A stretch of 64,000 nt of DNA, taken from positions 2,212,001-2,276,000 of the forward strand of contig NZ_AP022822.1 in the NCBI RefSeq assembly GCF_011397115.1, written 5' to 3'. The position numbers and the translations under genes are program-made. How positions within the stretch are numbered: position 1 is the stretch's first letter; each line of letters begins with the position of its first letter. The notes below the pieces were generated by a model. That model was given only the letters and a program-made list of their open reading frames with translations. It searched no databases and had not been told where the DNA came from. Below are positions 18,795-28,560 of the stretch, piece by piece. Source of the DNA: Enterococcus saigonensis (GTDB lineage Bacteria; Bacillota; Bacilli; Lactobacillales; Enterococcaceae).

Positions 18795-19711
18795 TGAAAA
18801 AAATAAAAACACTCTTCCTTGCACTGGTGACAACAATTTTATTAGCTGGTTGTTCCTTTCCAGGACTAGCTTCTTCAAGTAGTGAAAATACTGTTGCTAT
18901 TACTGGCGGTATTACTTCTGAGGCGCAAATTTTGGCAAGTTTGGTTGCTGGCATGATTGAACATTATACCGATTTGGATACAACAATTATTAATAATTTA
19001 GCAACAACCACAATTAATAACCAAGCTATGGTAAATGGAGATGCCCAAATATCTGCCGCACGTTATACCGGAACAGACTTAACTGCAACGTTAGGCATGG
19101 AACCTGTTAAAGACCCTGCAGAAGCTTTCAAACTGGTCAAAACTGAATTTAACAAACGGTATCAACAAACGTGGTTTAAATCTTATGGTTTTGACAATAC
19201 GTATACATTTTTAGTACGAAAAGATACAGCTGAAAAATATAATTTGAAAAAAATTAGTGACTTGAAAAAAGTGAGTGATGAGCTTGTTGCTGGCGTTGAT
19301 ACTTCTTGGATAAATCGTAAAGGCGACGGCTACGATGGCTTTCAAAAGGAATACGGCTTTTCATTTAAAAATATTTTACCTATGCAAATCGGTCTCGTTT
19401 ACGATGCAGTAGCAGCTGGAAAAATGGATATTGTTTTAGGTTACTCAACTGATGGGCGAATTGCCAGCTATGATTTGGTAATGTTAGAAGATGATTTAAA
19501 ATTCTTCCCGCCTTATGATGCAGCGGCAATTGCAGATAATAAGTTATTAAAAAAATATCCAGATTTGCAAACAGCTTTGGGACGTTTAGAAGGTGTTATT
19601 GATACCAAGCAAATGCAGAAATTAAATTATGAAGCCGATAACAATTTAGTTGAACCTTCTGTCGTCGCAGAAAAATTTCTTAAAGACAATCATTATTTCG
19701 AAGGGAAGTGA
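18794..19711 (+). CDS. opuCC: OpuC-type osmolyte-binding lipoprotein
   Basis: 305 residues. The lipoprotein signal peptide ends at LLAGC (Cys20), so the protein is lipid-anchored outside the membrane. The rest is an OpuAC-type substrate-binding domain with ITGGITSEAQIL and the later LGYSTDGRIASYDL hinge. It captures trimethylammonium compounds for OpuCB/OpuCD. The gene overlaps opuCB by one base and lies 4 nt before opuCD. Confidence 0.94.
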   Translation: MKKIKTLFLALVTTILLAGCSFPGLASSSSENTVAITGGITSEAQILASLVAGMIEHYTDLDTTIINNLATTTINNQAMVNGDAQISAARYTGTDLTATLGMEPVKDPAEAFKLVKTEFNKRYQQTWFKSYGFDNTYTFLVRKDTAEKYNLKKISDLKKVSDELVAGVDTSWINRKGDGYDGFQKEYGFSFKNILPMQIGLVYDAVAAGKMDIVLGYSTDGRIASYDLVMLEDDLKFFPPYDAAAIADNKLLKKYPDLQTALGRLEGVIDTKQMQKLNYEADNNLVEPSVVAEKFLKDNHYFEGK

Positions 19712-19715
19712 GTAG

Positions 19716-20384
19716 ATGGATCTGCAAAATATGAATTTAGCCGAACAATTTGTTTATTATTTTAAAGAAAATGGCAGTTACGTTTTCAGCCAATTTTTAC
19801 GTCACTTCTTAATTTCGATTTATGGCGTACTATTAGCAGCAATTGTGGCTATTCCGTTAGGGATTTTAATTTCAAAAAGACACAAATTAGCTGATTGGGT
19901 TATTCGGATTGCCAATGTTATTCAAACCGTGCCACAGCTTGCAATGTTATCTATTTTGATGATTGGCTTAGGTTTGGGGGTAAACGTTGTTATCGTAACA
20001 GTTTTTCTTTACTCCATTTTGCCTATTATTAAAAATACCTATACTGGTATGAAGCAAGTAGATAAAAATGCTTTGGATGTCGGGAAAGGGATGGGAATGA
20101 CCAGCTGGCAGCGGCTTTATATGATTGAGCTTCCTCTTTCCATTTCTGTTATTATGGCAGGAATTCGGAATGCTTTAGTTGTTGCAATTGGAATTACAGC
20201 AATTGGAGCATTCGTAGGAGCAGGAGGATTAGGCGATATTATTATTCGCGGTACAAATGCTACAGATGGCGCTTCTATTATTTTGGCCGGTGCATTGCCA
20301 ACTGCTTTAATGGCCATTATTACAGACTGGATTTTAGGAATGGTGGAACACCGCCTAGATCCAGCTGGGAAAACTTCAAAATAA
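19716..20384 (+). CDS. opuCD: OpuC-type osmolyte ABC transporter, second permease
   Basis: 222 residues, five to six membrane helices, with GKGMGMTSWQRLYMIELPLS and GITAIGAFVGAGGLGDIIIRG in the usual positions. It is a paralogue of OpuCB and closes the operon. The start ATG 19716 has GGGAAGTGAG in front. A large terminator follows. Confidence 0.93.
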   Translation: MDLQNMNLAEQFVYYFKENGSYVFSQFLRHFLISIYGVLLAAIVAIPLGILISKRHKLADWVIRIANVIQTVPQLAMLSILMIGLGLGVNVVIVTVFLYSILPIIKNTYTGMKQVDKNALDVGKGMGMTSWQRLYMIELPLSISVIMAGIRNALVVAIGITAIGAFVGAGGLGDIIIRGTNATDGASIILAGALPTALMAIITDWILGMVEHRLDPAGKTSK

Positions 20385-20474
20385 AGAAAAAGACTTGTAA
20401 AAAGTACCGCTGTTCATTGTTGGCACAAAAACCAGTAATGAACAGCGGTATAAAATTTAAAAGTCTTTTTTTAT
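20385..20474. terminator. bidirectional terminator, opuC / kimA
   Basis: Inner stem TACCGCTGTTCATT / AATGAACAGCGGTA (20405-20450) nested in an outer AAAAGACTT / AAGTCTTTTT pair. It serves both converging units. Confidence 0.85.
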
Positions 20475-22297
20475 TTTTTCAAATGATAACTATAGGTACT
20501 AACAATAATATTTTGTCGCCAAGACAGACGCATTCTTAAGCGTAAGCTTGTTTGGTTGTGTAAAATATTTTGCCAGCGCCGACGTGGCACAAATTGGGGA
20601 ATGATTACCGTTGTCGTATAATTGTGTTTCTTTGCATTTTTGCTGACAAGATCGACATAACGGAGAATCGGATTTTCAATTGAACGGTAAGAGGAATGAA
20701 CCACAGAAAATCGAACATCTGGGAAATTTTGTTTGAACTCTGCTTCGATTTCCTTTTCTTTTTTTACATCCTCGTCTAGTGAAACATGCATCGCGACAAC
20801 ATAATCGCCGATAGATTGCGCATAATTTAACGCCCCCACATTTACACGCGTTACGTTTCCGACTAAAACAATCACTGTATTACCATCGTACGTATGCAGT
20901 TTTGCCTCGTCTTCCATTAAACGCAGTTGTTCGGCTACTTTACGATAATGATCATGAATCTTATAAAAAACAAATAATAAAACTGGCATAATAATGAAAA
21001 ATGGCCAGATATCACCTAGACGATAAATAAATAAAATTGCAATAATCGCATAAGAGATAAACGCCCCTACAATGTTGGCAATCGATTTTTTTAACCAACC
21101 ATTGCCTTGTTTTTGCCAGTGGCGAACCATTCCTGTTTGAGACAAAGCAAAAGGAATAAATACACCAATAGAATATAAAGGAATTAAGCGTTCTGTTGAG
21201 CCTTGAAAAATAAACAACAAGACAATTGACCCTGCTGCCAGAGTAATAATACCATTAGAATACCCAAGACGATCCCCACGATCCTGATACATATGAGGCA
21301 TAAATTTATCTTTTGCTAAATTATAAGCCAGAACTGGAAACGCAGAAAAACCTGTATTGGCAGCAACAGCCAATATTAGAGCGGTACTAAATTGTAGTGC
21401 ATAATACATAATTCCATGGCCAAAAACAGCTTCTCCAATTTGAGATAGGACTGTTACTTCTTGCTTCGGTACAACGCCATACCAATAATTGATAAAAGTA
21501 ATTCCCACAAAGAAGAAGCCCAAAATACTTGCCATGATGGCTAATGTTGCCGCTGCATTTTTTGCCCGCGGTTTTTTAAAGAAAGGTACAGCATTACTAA
21601 TGGCTTCTACCCCAGTTAAAGAAGAAGAACCCGAAGAAAAAGCTCGTAAAATTAACGCAATGGAAATTCCAGGTACCACTGCCCCTGGTAATGCTGTTGC
21701 ATTTAACGGCTGTATACCACTGACAATCTTAAACAATCCCACAGCGATTAAAATCGTAATAACGGCAATAAACGTATAAACCGGCACCATCAAAAAACTA
21801 GCTGACTCTCTTAATCCACGTAAATTCATCATCATAATTAACAAAACAATAAAAATTGAGATTGCAACTTGATGACCATATAGTGCTGGTACAGCAGAAG
21901 TAATTGCTTCAGCACCAGCAGAAACTGATACTGCTACTGTCAGCATGTAGTCAATTAAAAGAGACCCTCCGGAAATAAGTCCCGCATTGCGTCCCAAATT
22001 CTCACTACTAACTACATAAGCACCGCCGCCGTGTGGATAAGCATGAATAATTTGACGATAAGACAGTGTTAAGGAAACCAACAAAATAATGACAAACGCT
22101 GCAATTGGCAACGAATACCAAATTGCTGCTGTAGATAATGCCAATAAAACAACCACAATCTGTTCTGTTCCGTATGCAATAGAAGATAGTGCATCTGATG
22201 ATAATAATGCCAATGCTGCAAATCGTGTTAACTTCTGTTCATCATTTTCTGCTGATTTCAAAGGCCGCCCCACTAACAGCCGTTTTAAATAGTTCAC
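20471..22297 (-). CDS. kimA: KimA-type high-affinity potassium importer
   Basis: 608 residues, nearly the length of B. subtilis KimA (YdaO). About twelve membrane helices of the APC fold fill residues 20-455; SSDALSSIAYGTEQI and YPHGGGAYVVS in the first quarter match KimA closely. The C-terminal ~140 residues form a cytoplasmic USP-like domain (TVIVLVGNVTRVNVG). KimA imports K+ with H+ and is inhibited by cyclic di-AMP in Bacillus and Lactococcus-type relatives. No ydaO riboswitch is visible in the 271-bp upstream gap, unlike in Bacillus. Earlier annotations often call this an amino acid permease. Confidence 0.9.
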   Translation of the reverse strand: MNYLKRLLVGRPLKSAENDEQKLTRFAALALLSSDALSSIAYGTEQIVVVLLALSTAAIWYSLPIAAFVIILLVSLTLSYRQIIHAYPHGGGAYVVSSENLGRNAGLISGGSLLIDYMLTVAVSVSAGAEAITSAVPALYGHQVAISIFIVLLIMMMNLRGLRESASFLMVPVYTFIAVITILIAVGLFKIVSGIQPLNATALPGAVVPGISIALILRAFSSGSSSLTGVEAISNAVPFFKKPRAKNAAATLAIMASILGFFFVGITFINYWYGVVPKQEVTVLSQIGEAVFGHGIMYYALQFSTALILAVAANTGFSAFPVLAYNLAKDKFMPHMYQDRGDRLGYSNGIITLAAGSIVLLFIFQGSTERLIPLYSIGVFIPFALSQTGMVRHWQKQGNGWLKKSIANIVGAFISYAIIAILFIYRLGDIWPFFIIMPVLLFVFYKIHDHYRKVAEQLRLMEDEAKLHTYDGNTVIVLVGNVTRVNVGALNYAQSIGDYVVAMHVSLDEDVKKEKEIEAEFKQNFPDVRFSVVHSSYRSIENPILRYVDLVSKNAKKHNYTTTVIIPQFVPRRRWQNILHNQTSLRLRMRLSWRQNIIVSTYSYHLKK

Positions 22298-22513
22298 TTT
22301 TCCTTACTCCTTTACAAAAATAATTTAGTCTAACAAATGAATGCTTAGTAGTTTATAACAACCCTAAAAAATAGAAATAATTGCTGCAATCAAGAGTGTA
22401 TGCTACGCTTCTCTTTTGAAAAAGTCAATGAAAATTTCAGTTAAAAATCTCCTGTTACTTATTAAATTCACCAGTATTATTGTGAAGGAAATGTAATCGT
22501 TTACTAAAACTAT

Positions 22514-22566
22514 GAATAAGAGAGCAAATTGCAATAACAATCTGTCTTGCAATTTGCTCTCATTTC
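22514..22566 (-). terminator. terminator of the PIP/YhgE gene
   Basis: Stem GAGCAAATTGCA / TGCAATTTGCTC directly after the stop codon. Confidence 0.85.
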
Positions 22567-22568
22567 TA

Positions 22569-25274
22569 TCAGTGGAAAAAATGGCTTTCTTTGGTCATAT
22601 TCCCAAGTTTCTTGGTAACACCTTCTAAATACGGATAGGCAATTGTCCCTACTACCCCAAAGAAAACAAATAATCCTACCATAATGAAGATGTTCGGCCA
22701 TGCATTTGCCCAATAAATTCCTCCTGCTGACTCGCGTAATAAATCAACTGCATGGGTAAATGGCAGTAACGGATTAATCATTTGGAAAAATTTACCGGAG
22801 ACTTGAATTGGATAATTCCCGCCGCCCCCAGAAATAGACAAAACAAGAATAATAATCGCAATTCCTTTCCCGATATTGCCAAACAATGCCGCCAAGACGT
22901 AGACAATCATCATAAAGGAAAGCCCCACTAGCAATCCAAACAACACCGCATAAACAGGTTGTTTGACATCGACACCCAATAGGAAATAATTTCCTAATGT
23001 CACAATTAATGCTTGTGCCACTGCCTCTGTTAAGAAAGTAAGCATTCGGGCAACGAAAGTTTCACGTTTTGAAAAACGCCCTTTGTTTTTATCTTCTATA
23101 AAAACATCCGTTGCTGCTACACTTGATAATAACAATGCGCCTACCCACAAACATAGTGCAGTATAAAACGGTGTACTAGCAGAGCCATTGTTTGCCATTG
23201 GATACATTTGATTGGTTTTTAACGCAACTGGATTAGTGAAAAATTCACTTTCTTTATTTGCATCCAGTTTTAAGAGCTTGATGACTTCACCAAGATCAGC
23301 AGTTTCTTCACCTTTTTTAATAGCGGCGGCCGCTTTTTCAATCCCCGCACGTAACGAAGGCCAATTATTTTGAATTAAATCTGTCGCTACATCCAATGCT
23401 TTTTCAACTTCAGGTAATTTTTCATTAACCATTCCCATGGTACTGGTTAAATCTTTTTTGATTCCTGGCCAATCTTTTTCATAAAAATCAACGGCTAATG
23501 CTAATTTTTTCTCAACTTCCGGCAGATCATTTTGATAAAGATCAGCACCTTTATTAATACCAGCAACAATTGCACTCATATGACCATTTAACATTACATT
23601 GGCATCATGCAACTCTTTCCCGATTGCTGGCATTTCTTTTTGATACTTCTCTAAAATTTTAATCGCATTGGTCACTGTCGTTTTCGTTGAAGCTAATAAC
23701 GCTTGAAAATCAATATGTTGCGCTTTTGTCAATAAACCATCCGCTGTATTAATGGTTGCAATTAACTGCGTCAAACCTTTTGAAATTTCACTGGAAATCT
23801 CAGTGGCATCAATGCCACTTAAAACCTTATTTACTTCATCGCCTACATTTTGGACTTGGTCAATAAAGTTAAGCGCTGCGTTGACATCCCCGGCTTGAAT
23901 ATAGCTATTTAACGTGGTAATCCAAGTAGCTAAACCACTAATCAGTGTTTTGGCATTATTTAAGCGACTGACTAAATCTTGTAAAATTTGACTATCACTG
24001 GCATTGGGTAACTTGTTGATAAAATCAATCAGATTTTGAATAATTGTCTGCTGTGTATTTAAATGGCTAACAAAATCTTGAAGCGTTTTGTCGATTGCCT
24101 TTTTTTCTTCAGCGGATAACTGATTATCTTTTAAAGCTGTAGAGACATCTTCTAATGCACTATTTAATTCCGTATGAATAAACTGCAAATTATTTAAAAT
24201 CATGTTAACACTTTGGGTAATGTTCGGAATTGCCTTTTGCAATTCTTCGGCCCCTTCTTTAGTGGTATTGGCAAATGCTTGTGCCTCATTTCCCAGCTTT
24301 TGAATATCTGGTAAAACCCCTTGAACTTGTTCAATGATCGTTAGACCTTGTTTGGCATCTTTGATCCCTGCATCCATTGTGCTCTTAATATTATCAAAAT
24401 CACCATCAACCATCGCCAACTGCTTACCAGCATTTTGAATTTCAGGAATCTTAGCTTGTAAATCTAAAATAATAGCTGCTTCTTTTTTTAATTGCGGCAT
24501 TTTATCATTTAGACTGACGAGTTTATTTCCCATTTCATCTACTTGAGGTAAATAATCAATAAATTGATTGGCCTTAGACAACTTTTCTTTAATTTCTGGC
24601 ATTTTATCCTTTAAAGCAACAACTTCTTTTGTATAACCTTCAATTTGATCTAAGTTATCATTAGTGGTCAAAATCAAATTTTTCACTTTATTAATGCTGA
24701 CTAAATTGCTATCAATATCATAGCCAATTTCATTAAATACCTTCAACAAAGTATTGCTGGCCGTATCAATAAATTGATCAGAGATTTGAGTCTGTAAACT
24801 ACTTGCCCCTTTATCAGCAATTTTAGGTGCAATCGCATTAATTTTTTCATTAATGTAATACTCAATCGTAGGCTTTTTAATCGTCCCAGTTGTAAAACTT
24901 AATAAATCCGTAGAAAATTCTTTTGGCAAGTAAATGCCCGCATAGTATTTACCTGAACGCACGCCTTTTGTCAGTTCTTGTTTAGAATCAACAAAGCGCC
25001 ACCCCAATTGTTTGTTAGCGTGAAGGGTATCAATTACCTGATCACCAATTTCAATTTTTTTGCCTTGTAGACTAGCACCTGCATCATCACTATAGACTGC
25101 AATTGGCAGCTCGCCTGTATTTCCATATGGATCCCACAATGCTTTGATATTAAACCAAGCATACAAAGAAGGTAAAACCATTAATGCAACGATTAAAAAC
25201 GTTGCCATTGGATTTTTAAAAATTCGTTTCCAGTCCGTTTTATATAATTCAAAAACATTTCTAATATGCTGCAT
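22569..25274 (-). CDS. PIP/YhgE-family membrane protein
   Basis: 901 residues. One membrane helix near the N-terminus (about 18-38), then some 600 residues of helical, coiled-coil-rich extracytoplasmic region with repeated patterns such as EVEKALDVATDLIQ, then five helices (about 700-890) of ABC-2 permease type. This is the YhgE/PIP layout. The enterococcal homologue PIP is a receptor needed for DNA entry of some siphophages; EsaA of type VII secretion is a distant relative. No ESX genes are near, so PIP/YhgE fits better. ATG 25274 was chosen because AAAGGTG lies 6 nt upstream; two earlier starts are badly spaced. Single gene with an operator-like repeat upstream. Confidence 0.88.
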   Translation of the reverse strand: MQHIRNVFELYKTDWKRIFKNPMATFLIVALMVLPSLYAWFNIKALWDPYGNTGELPIAVYSDDAGASLQGKKIEIGDQVIDTLHANKQLGWRFVDSKQELTKGVRSGKYYAGIYLPKEFSTDLLSFTTGTIKKPTIEYYINEKINAIAPKIADKGASSLQTQISDQFIDTASNTLLKVFNEIGYDIDSNLVSINKVKNLILTTNDNLDQIEGYTKEVVALKDKMPEIKEKLSKANQFIDYLPQVDEMGNKLVSLNDKMPQLKKEAAIILDLQAKIPEIQNAGKQLAMVDGDFDNIKSTMDAGIKDAKQGLTIIEQVQGVLPDIQKLGNEAQAFANTTKEGAEELQKAIPNITQSVNMILNNLQFIHTELNSALEDVSTALKDNQLSAEEKKAIDKTLQDFVSHLNTQQTIIQNLIDFINKLPNASDSQILQDLVSRLNNAKTLISGLATWITTLNSYIQAGDVNAALNFIDQVQNVGDEVNKVLSGIDATEISSEISKGLTQLIATINTADGLLTKAQHIDFQALLASTKTTVTNAIKILEKYQKEMPAIGKELHDANVMLNGHMSAIVAGINKGADLYQNDLPEVEKKLALAVDFYEKDWPGIKKDLTSTMGMVNEKLPEVEKALDVATDLIQNNWPSLRAGIEKAAAAIKKGEETADLGEVIKLLKLDANKESEFFTNPVALKTNQMYPMANNGSASTPFYTALCLWVGALLLSSVAATDVFIEDKNKGRFSKRETFVARMLTFLTEAVAQALIVTLGNYFLLGVDVKQPVYAVLFGLLVGLSFMMIVYVLAALFGNIGKGIAIIILVLSISGGGGNYPIQVSGKFFQMINPLLPFTHAVDLLRESAGGIYWANAWPNIFIMVGLFVFFGVVGTIAYPYLEGVTKKLGNMTKESHFFH

Positions 25275-25369
25275 ATTCATCACCTTTATTTTTTTCTGCT
25301 TGCTTACTTTACCATTTTTTATTTTAAGGAACCATCGAAAAAATCTCGTCATATCTGACTTTTTGACAC

Positions 25370-25388
25370 TTATGACGATCTGTCATAA
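25370..25388. promoter_or_regulatory. operator-like palindrome upstream of the PIP/YhgE gene
   Basis: TTATGAC-GATCT-GTCATAA is a perfect 7-bp inverted repeat about 95 nt before the start codon. A third half-site CGTCATA lies 20 nt closer to the gene (25348-25354). The regulator is unknown; the size fits a MarR- or TetR-like dimer. Confidence 0.4.
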
Positions 25389-25492
25389 AGAAAAGGGTTG
25401 CATTGTTCCAAATTGCATTTCTTCTTAAACATTACTTTAATTTTACCAAAGTTAGCATTATATAGAAATAAATACGGTTCTTTTGAACATCG

Positions 25493-25556
25493 CAAAAAAA
25501 TAATAGCTTCCAATCTTGGTTAACACTACCGCTGATTGGAAACTATTATTTTTTAT
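25493..25556 (-). terminator. terminator of the HAD operon
   Basis: Stem AATAATAG-TTCCAATC / GATTGGAA-CTATTATT with A and T runs, just after the HAD stop codon. Confidence 0.8.
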
Positions 25557-25560
25557 ACTC

Positions 25561-26235
25561 TTATTTTTCACTTGTGGTATCTAACCAATCCCATAACACT
25601 TTTAAAGTGGTGCCTTCTAAAAAAGGTTTTAAGCCAATTTCTGCTGGATTGCGGTGGTTGGCAGGAAGACTTTGATCTGGTATTAAAACGACTTTCATTC
25701 CTGCGCGCATAGCTGCCTTAGCCCCTGTCAATGAATCTTCTGCTGCAATCGTATTTTTAGGATCAGCGCCAACTTTTGCCGCAGTTGTCAGATAGATTTC
25801 AGGGGCAGGTTTTAATGCTTTGACGTCATCTCCAAACGTTATTGCGTCAAAAAAAGAAGCCAATTGGAAATAATCCAAATACATTTCACCTCTTTGTCTC
25901 AAAGTAGACGTTGCTAAGCCACAAAATAAACCTTTTTCTTTAACCTTTGCCAAAGTTTCTTTTGCATAAGGCTTCAACTGCAATGCTCCTTTTGCCAATT
26001 CCTCAGCAATAAAAAATTCCCGCTCTATTTTCATTTTTTCTACAATTTCTTCTGAGCCAAAATGAGCAGCTAGTTTATTCATCGTTTGACTAGCACTTTG
26101 CCCGCTCCATCCTCTCATATCAGCCTCCGTTAGTGAGATACCATGATTTTTGGCTACTTTCAACCAACCTCGTTGGTACATTTGTTCACTATCTAGCAGT
26201 AAGCCATCCATATCAAAAATTACCATTTCTGTCAT
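25561..26235 (-). CDS. HAD-superfamily phosphatase, beta-phosphoglucomutase-like
   Basis: 224 residues. Motif I is FDMDGLLLDSE with both catalytic aspartates, motif II is ATSTLRQRGE, and motif III is ALKPAPEIYL with AAEDSLTGAKAA. The helical cap (about 15-85) is of the subclass C1 type seen in beta-phosphoglucomutases and sugar phosphatases. The exact substrate is unknown. ATG 26235 follows AGGGTG; a TTG one codon earlier is less likely. It starts 4 nt after the 26240-26554 gene, so the two are one operon. Confidence 0.85.
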   Translation of the reverse strand: MTEMVIFDMDGLLLDSEQMYQRGWLKVAKNHGISLTEADMRGWSGQSASQTMNKLAAHFGSEEIVEKMKIEREFFIAEELAKGALQLKPYAKETLAKVKEKGLFCGLATSTLRQRGEMYLDYFQLASFFDAITFGDDVKALKPAPEIYLTTAAKVGADPKNTIAAEDSLTGAKAAMRAGMKVVLIPDQSLPANHRNPAEIGLKPFLEGTTLKVLWDWLDTTSEK

Positions 26236-26239
26236 CAAA

Positions 26240-26554
26240 TCACCCTAAATTCTTTGCATTTAAAAATTTCGTTACTGTTAATTCAAACAGCTCATTAACT
26301 TGATCTGGTGCCTCAGCGTAAGTCACATTGATTGTCGGCGTTGCCAAACTATCAAACACACGCAGTGGCTGTCTAGTTACCACATCAAAAGTTACTTTAG
26401 GCGCATGAATTGTCTCGCCACATGGACCAGAATGGATAATAGCAAGCTCTGCGGTATCATTTGGTAATAATCGTAAGCGATAAAACACGCCATCTAAAAA
26501 TTCTCGCTTCTCATTATAGTTCGCTTTAATTTTTTGCCACTGTTCTTCTTTCAT
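26240..26554 (-). CDS. hypothetical protein, 104 aa
   Basis: Not recognised. It is a small soluble alpha/beta protein with no signal peptide or membrane segment. The middle is strand-rich (GVFYRLRLLPNDTAELAIIHSGP) and the end helical (VNELFELTVTKFLNA). A strong AGGAGG precedes ATG 26554; the longer 26572 frame is rejected. It is the first gene of a pair with a HAD phosphatase, which suggests a shared pathway, but nothing shows which. Confidence 0.75.
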   Translation of the reverse strand: MKEEQWQKIKANYNEKREFLDGVFYRLRLLPNDTAELAIIHSGPCGETIHAPKVTFDVVTRQPLRVFDSLATPTINVTYAEAPDQVNELFELTVTKFLNAKNLG

Positions 26555-26589
26555 TATCGTTCCTCCTACCACTTTTTATCCTCATTATA

Positions 26590-26634
26590 ATCCAAAAAAC
26601 ACCTTGTAACCAATGAAGGTTACAAGGTGCTTAG
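26590..26634 (-). terminator. terminator of the Mga-like regulator
   Basis: Stem CACCTTGTAAC / GTTACAAGGTG; the minus strand continues with TTTTTTGG. Confidence 0.85.
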
Positions 26635-26649
26635 CTTCTAAAAATTTAA

Positions 26650-28247
26650 TCATTGTTGTTTTCGATTATTTAGCGTTTCATCCATAATAAAAGTTGCAAT
26701 TCGTTCATTAGATTGGCTAGTTGGATAAACCGAACGACCAGAACGGAAATCTGCCGTATCTAATTTTGCTAAATATTCATCAGAAATTGCTTTTTGAATA
26801 GAAATGACACGTCGATTTAAAACTTCCCAATCTGTTTCTGAAAGATAATTGTCGACAATCATCAAATTCTCATTCTGATAATTGTGTATTTGATTGTTGG
26901 TAATCACAAGATTATATTCTTTAAACTGCGCTAATTCTTCTGGGGAAACAAACAACGGCGAGTCGTTGTACAAATCAATTTTAAATCGTTCCCCATATTG
27001 CCCTTTTAATAAACTACGTAACATTTTGGCATGACGCACGCCCATGTCACTGATAATTAAAATAGACAAGCGACGGCGTAATCCTTCTAATTGAATAGGC
27101 AGATTTCCCCATTCTTTTAATAAAATACATAACACATCTGATTCTGTTTTTTGTACCCAAGGGAAATTGCAATCTTTTTCAATTTCCCGTAAATTCACAC
27201 TAACGATTTTAGAAAAAATGGGGTAAATCCGTTGAATATTTTGAGCAGATTCCTGACTTTGATTGTGTAAAATTTCACGATCATAGGGATAAAGACTATA
27301 TGTGGAGTACAATCCCATCATCTGCTGGATAATTTTCTTTTCATCCCGTTCGTTTAAAGGAAAATCAACAGCTTGAGAAACGGCATGCAAAAAATGTTCA
27401 ATAGCTGCCTGAATTCGAAATTCTTGTTGCCGATTATCCCAACTGTAGTATTCGTGAAAAACCGTTCGACTCGTTTCCCGATGCCACAAGGGGACTAATT
27501 TGTAATTAGTCGTGGCAAATTTCTCACTGTAACTATGATTACTCTTAATAAGTTGGTCCAAGAAATCGTCTGGCTCACTGTAGATTTCTTCACTTAACAT
27601 AAAACCTTGCGATGCACGAATAATTGTCACCATTAATAAATAAGCATGTTCGATAATTTCATGATCGTCCCATAAAATATCAAAATCCGTCGAAGTTCGC
27701 ATTACAAAACAAACGAGTTGCTGGCGCTCCAAATCAAAAGGCCATTCAGTAGTACCATATGCTTCAAGAAAATATGATTGGTAGAAAAAGCGTACCCAGC
27801 GTTCGTCTGGTGCTATAACGCGAAATGGTTTACGCTCTAATACCAGCCCTCTTCGTTTTAACGCTTTTGCTGTATTATTCACCAAGCGATAAAAAGTCGC
27901 CTCACTTAAATATAATTTATTGATCCAATAATCTGCATCTTGATTGGGGTTTAAAAAACCTGCTCAATAAATTGAAATTCATTAGAATTTTGAATTACGT
28001 TTTGATAAATATTGTTAATCTTATTGGATTGCAGCGGATGCGCCTTAATCCCTCGTACTTTTGAACTGTCAATATGAAGGTATTCTTCCAATTCATCATT
28101 AATATAATTCACGTCTGTTATTAACGTTTTTGTAGAACAATCTAAATGAGCTGCAACCTCTTCTAGCGACCACCAGCGTTGGTGCTTTGTTAAAAATTCA
28201 ATTAAATAAAGACGCCTCTTTGCAGCCGTATTCAATAATGCTCGCAT
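26650..28247 (-). pseudogene. Mga-like transcriptional regulator interrupted by a frameshift
   Basis: Two frames make one protein of about 532 residues. The first (28247 to 27951) has the Mga-type helix-turn-helix: RWWSLEEVAAHLDCSTKTLITDVNYI. It stops at TAA 27953-27951 directly after a run of six T (minus strand). The second frame, one base back, carries on with a second helix-turn-helix (YLSEATFYRLVNNTAKAL) and the long Mga/PRD-like core to 26650. A seventh T restores one frame through FLNPNQDADYW. It may be a real loss, a phase-variable tract or a sequencing error. ATG 28247 with GGTGAG upstream is the likely start. Members of this family control virulence or carbon genes; the target is unknown. 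Confidence 0.8.
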
Positions 28248-28560
28248 CGCTCTCACCAACTTGCCATTTTTTAATTTTATTTTAACATATATAGCATCAA
28301 GTATGGAATAATTCGAGCCACTTTTGAAGATGAATTTTACTTACTCCACTTTTTTTCACAAAAAAGAAATTTATGAATGGTTTTTGAAAAAGCGATAGCA
28401 CCAATTGTTCTATCCTGCTTTAAAAAGCAAACATTGTTATCTATTGTGAAATCCATTTAACTTTTTATCAAATTCTCGTTAAGCTAAGAGTGTAAAGAAC
28501 GAGACTACTATAAATTATCTTTTGTCACATAAGGAAACATAGTAATTGGGGGGAACGACT

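Noticed and set aside
22298..22568. Cyclic-di-AMP (ydaO) riboswitch before kimA
   Set aside because: Looked for because Bacillus kimA has one; no matching conserved core or strong terminator hairpin was seen on the kimA strand.
27951..27960. Programmed frameshifting at TTTAAAC in the Mga-like gene
   Set aside because: The heptamer's zero frame is the downstream frame, so slippage there cannot join the two parts; a homopolymer length change explains it better.
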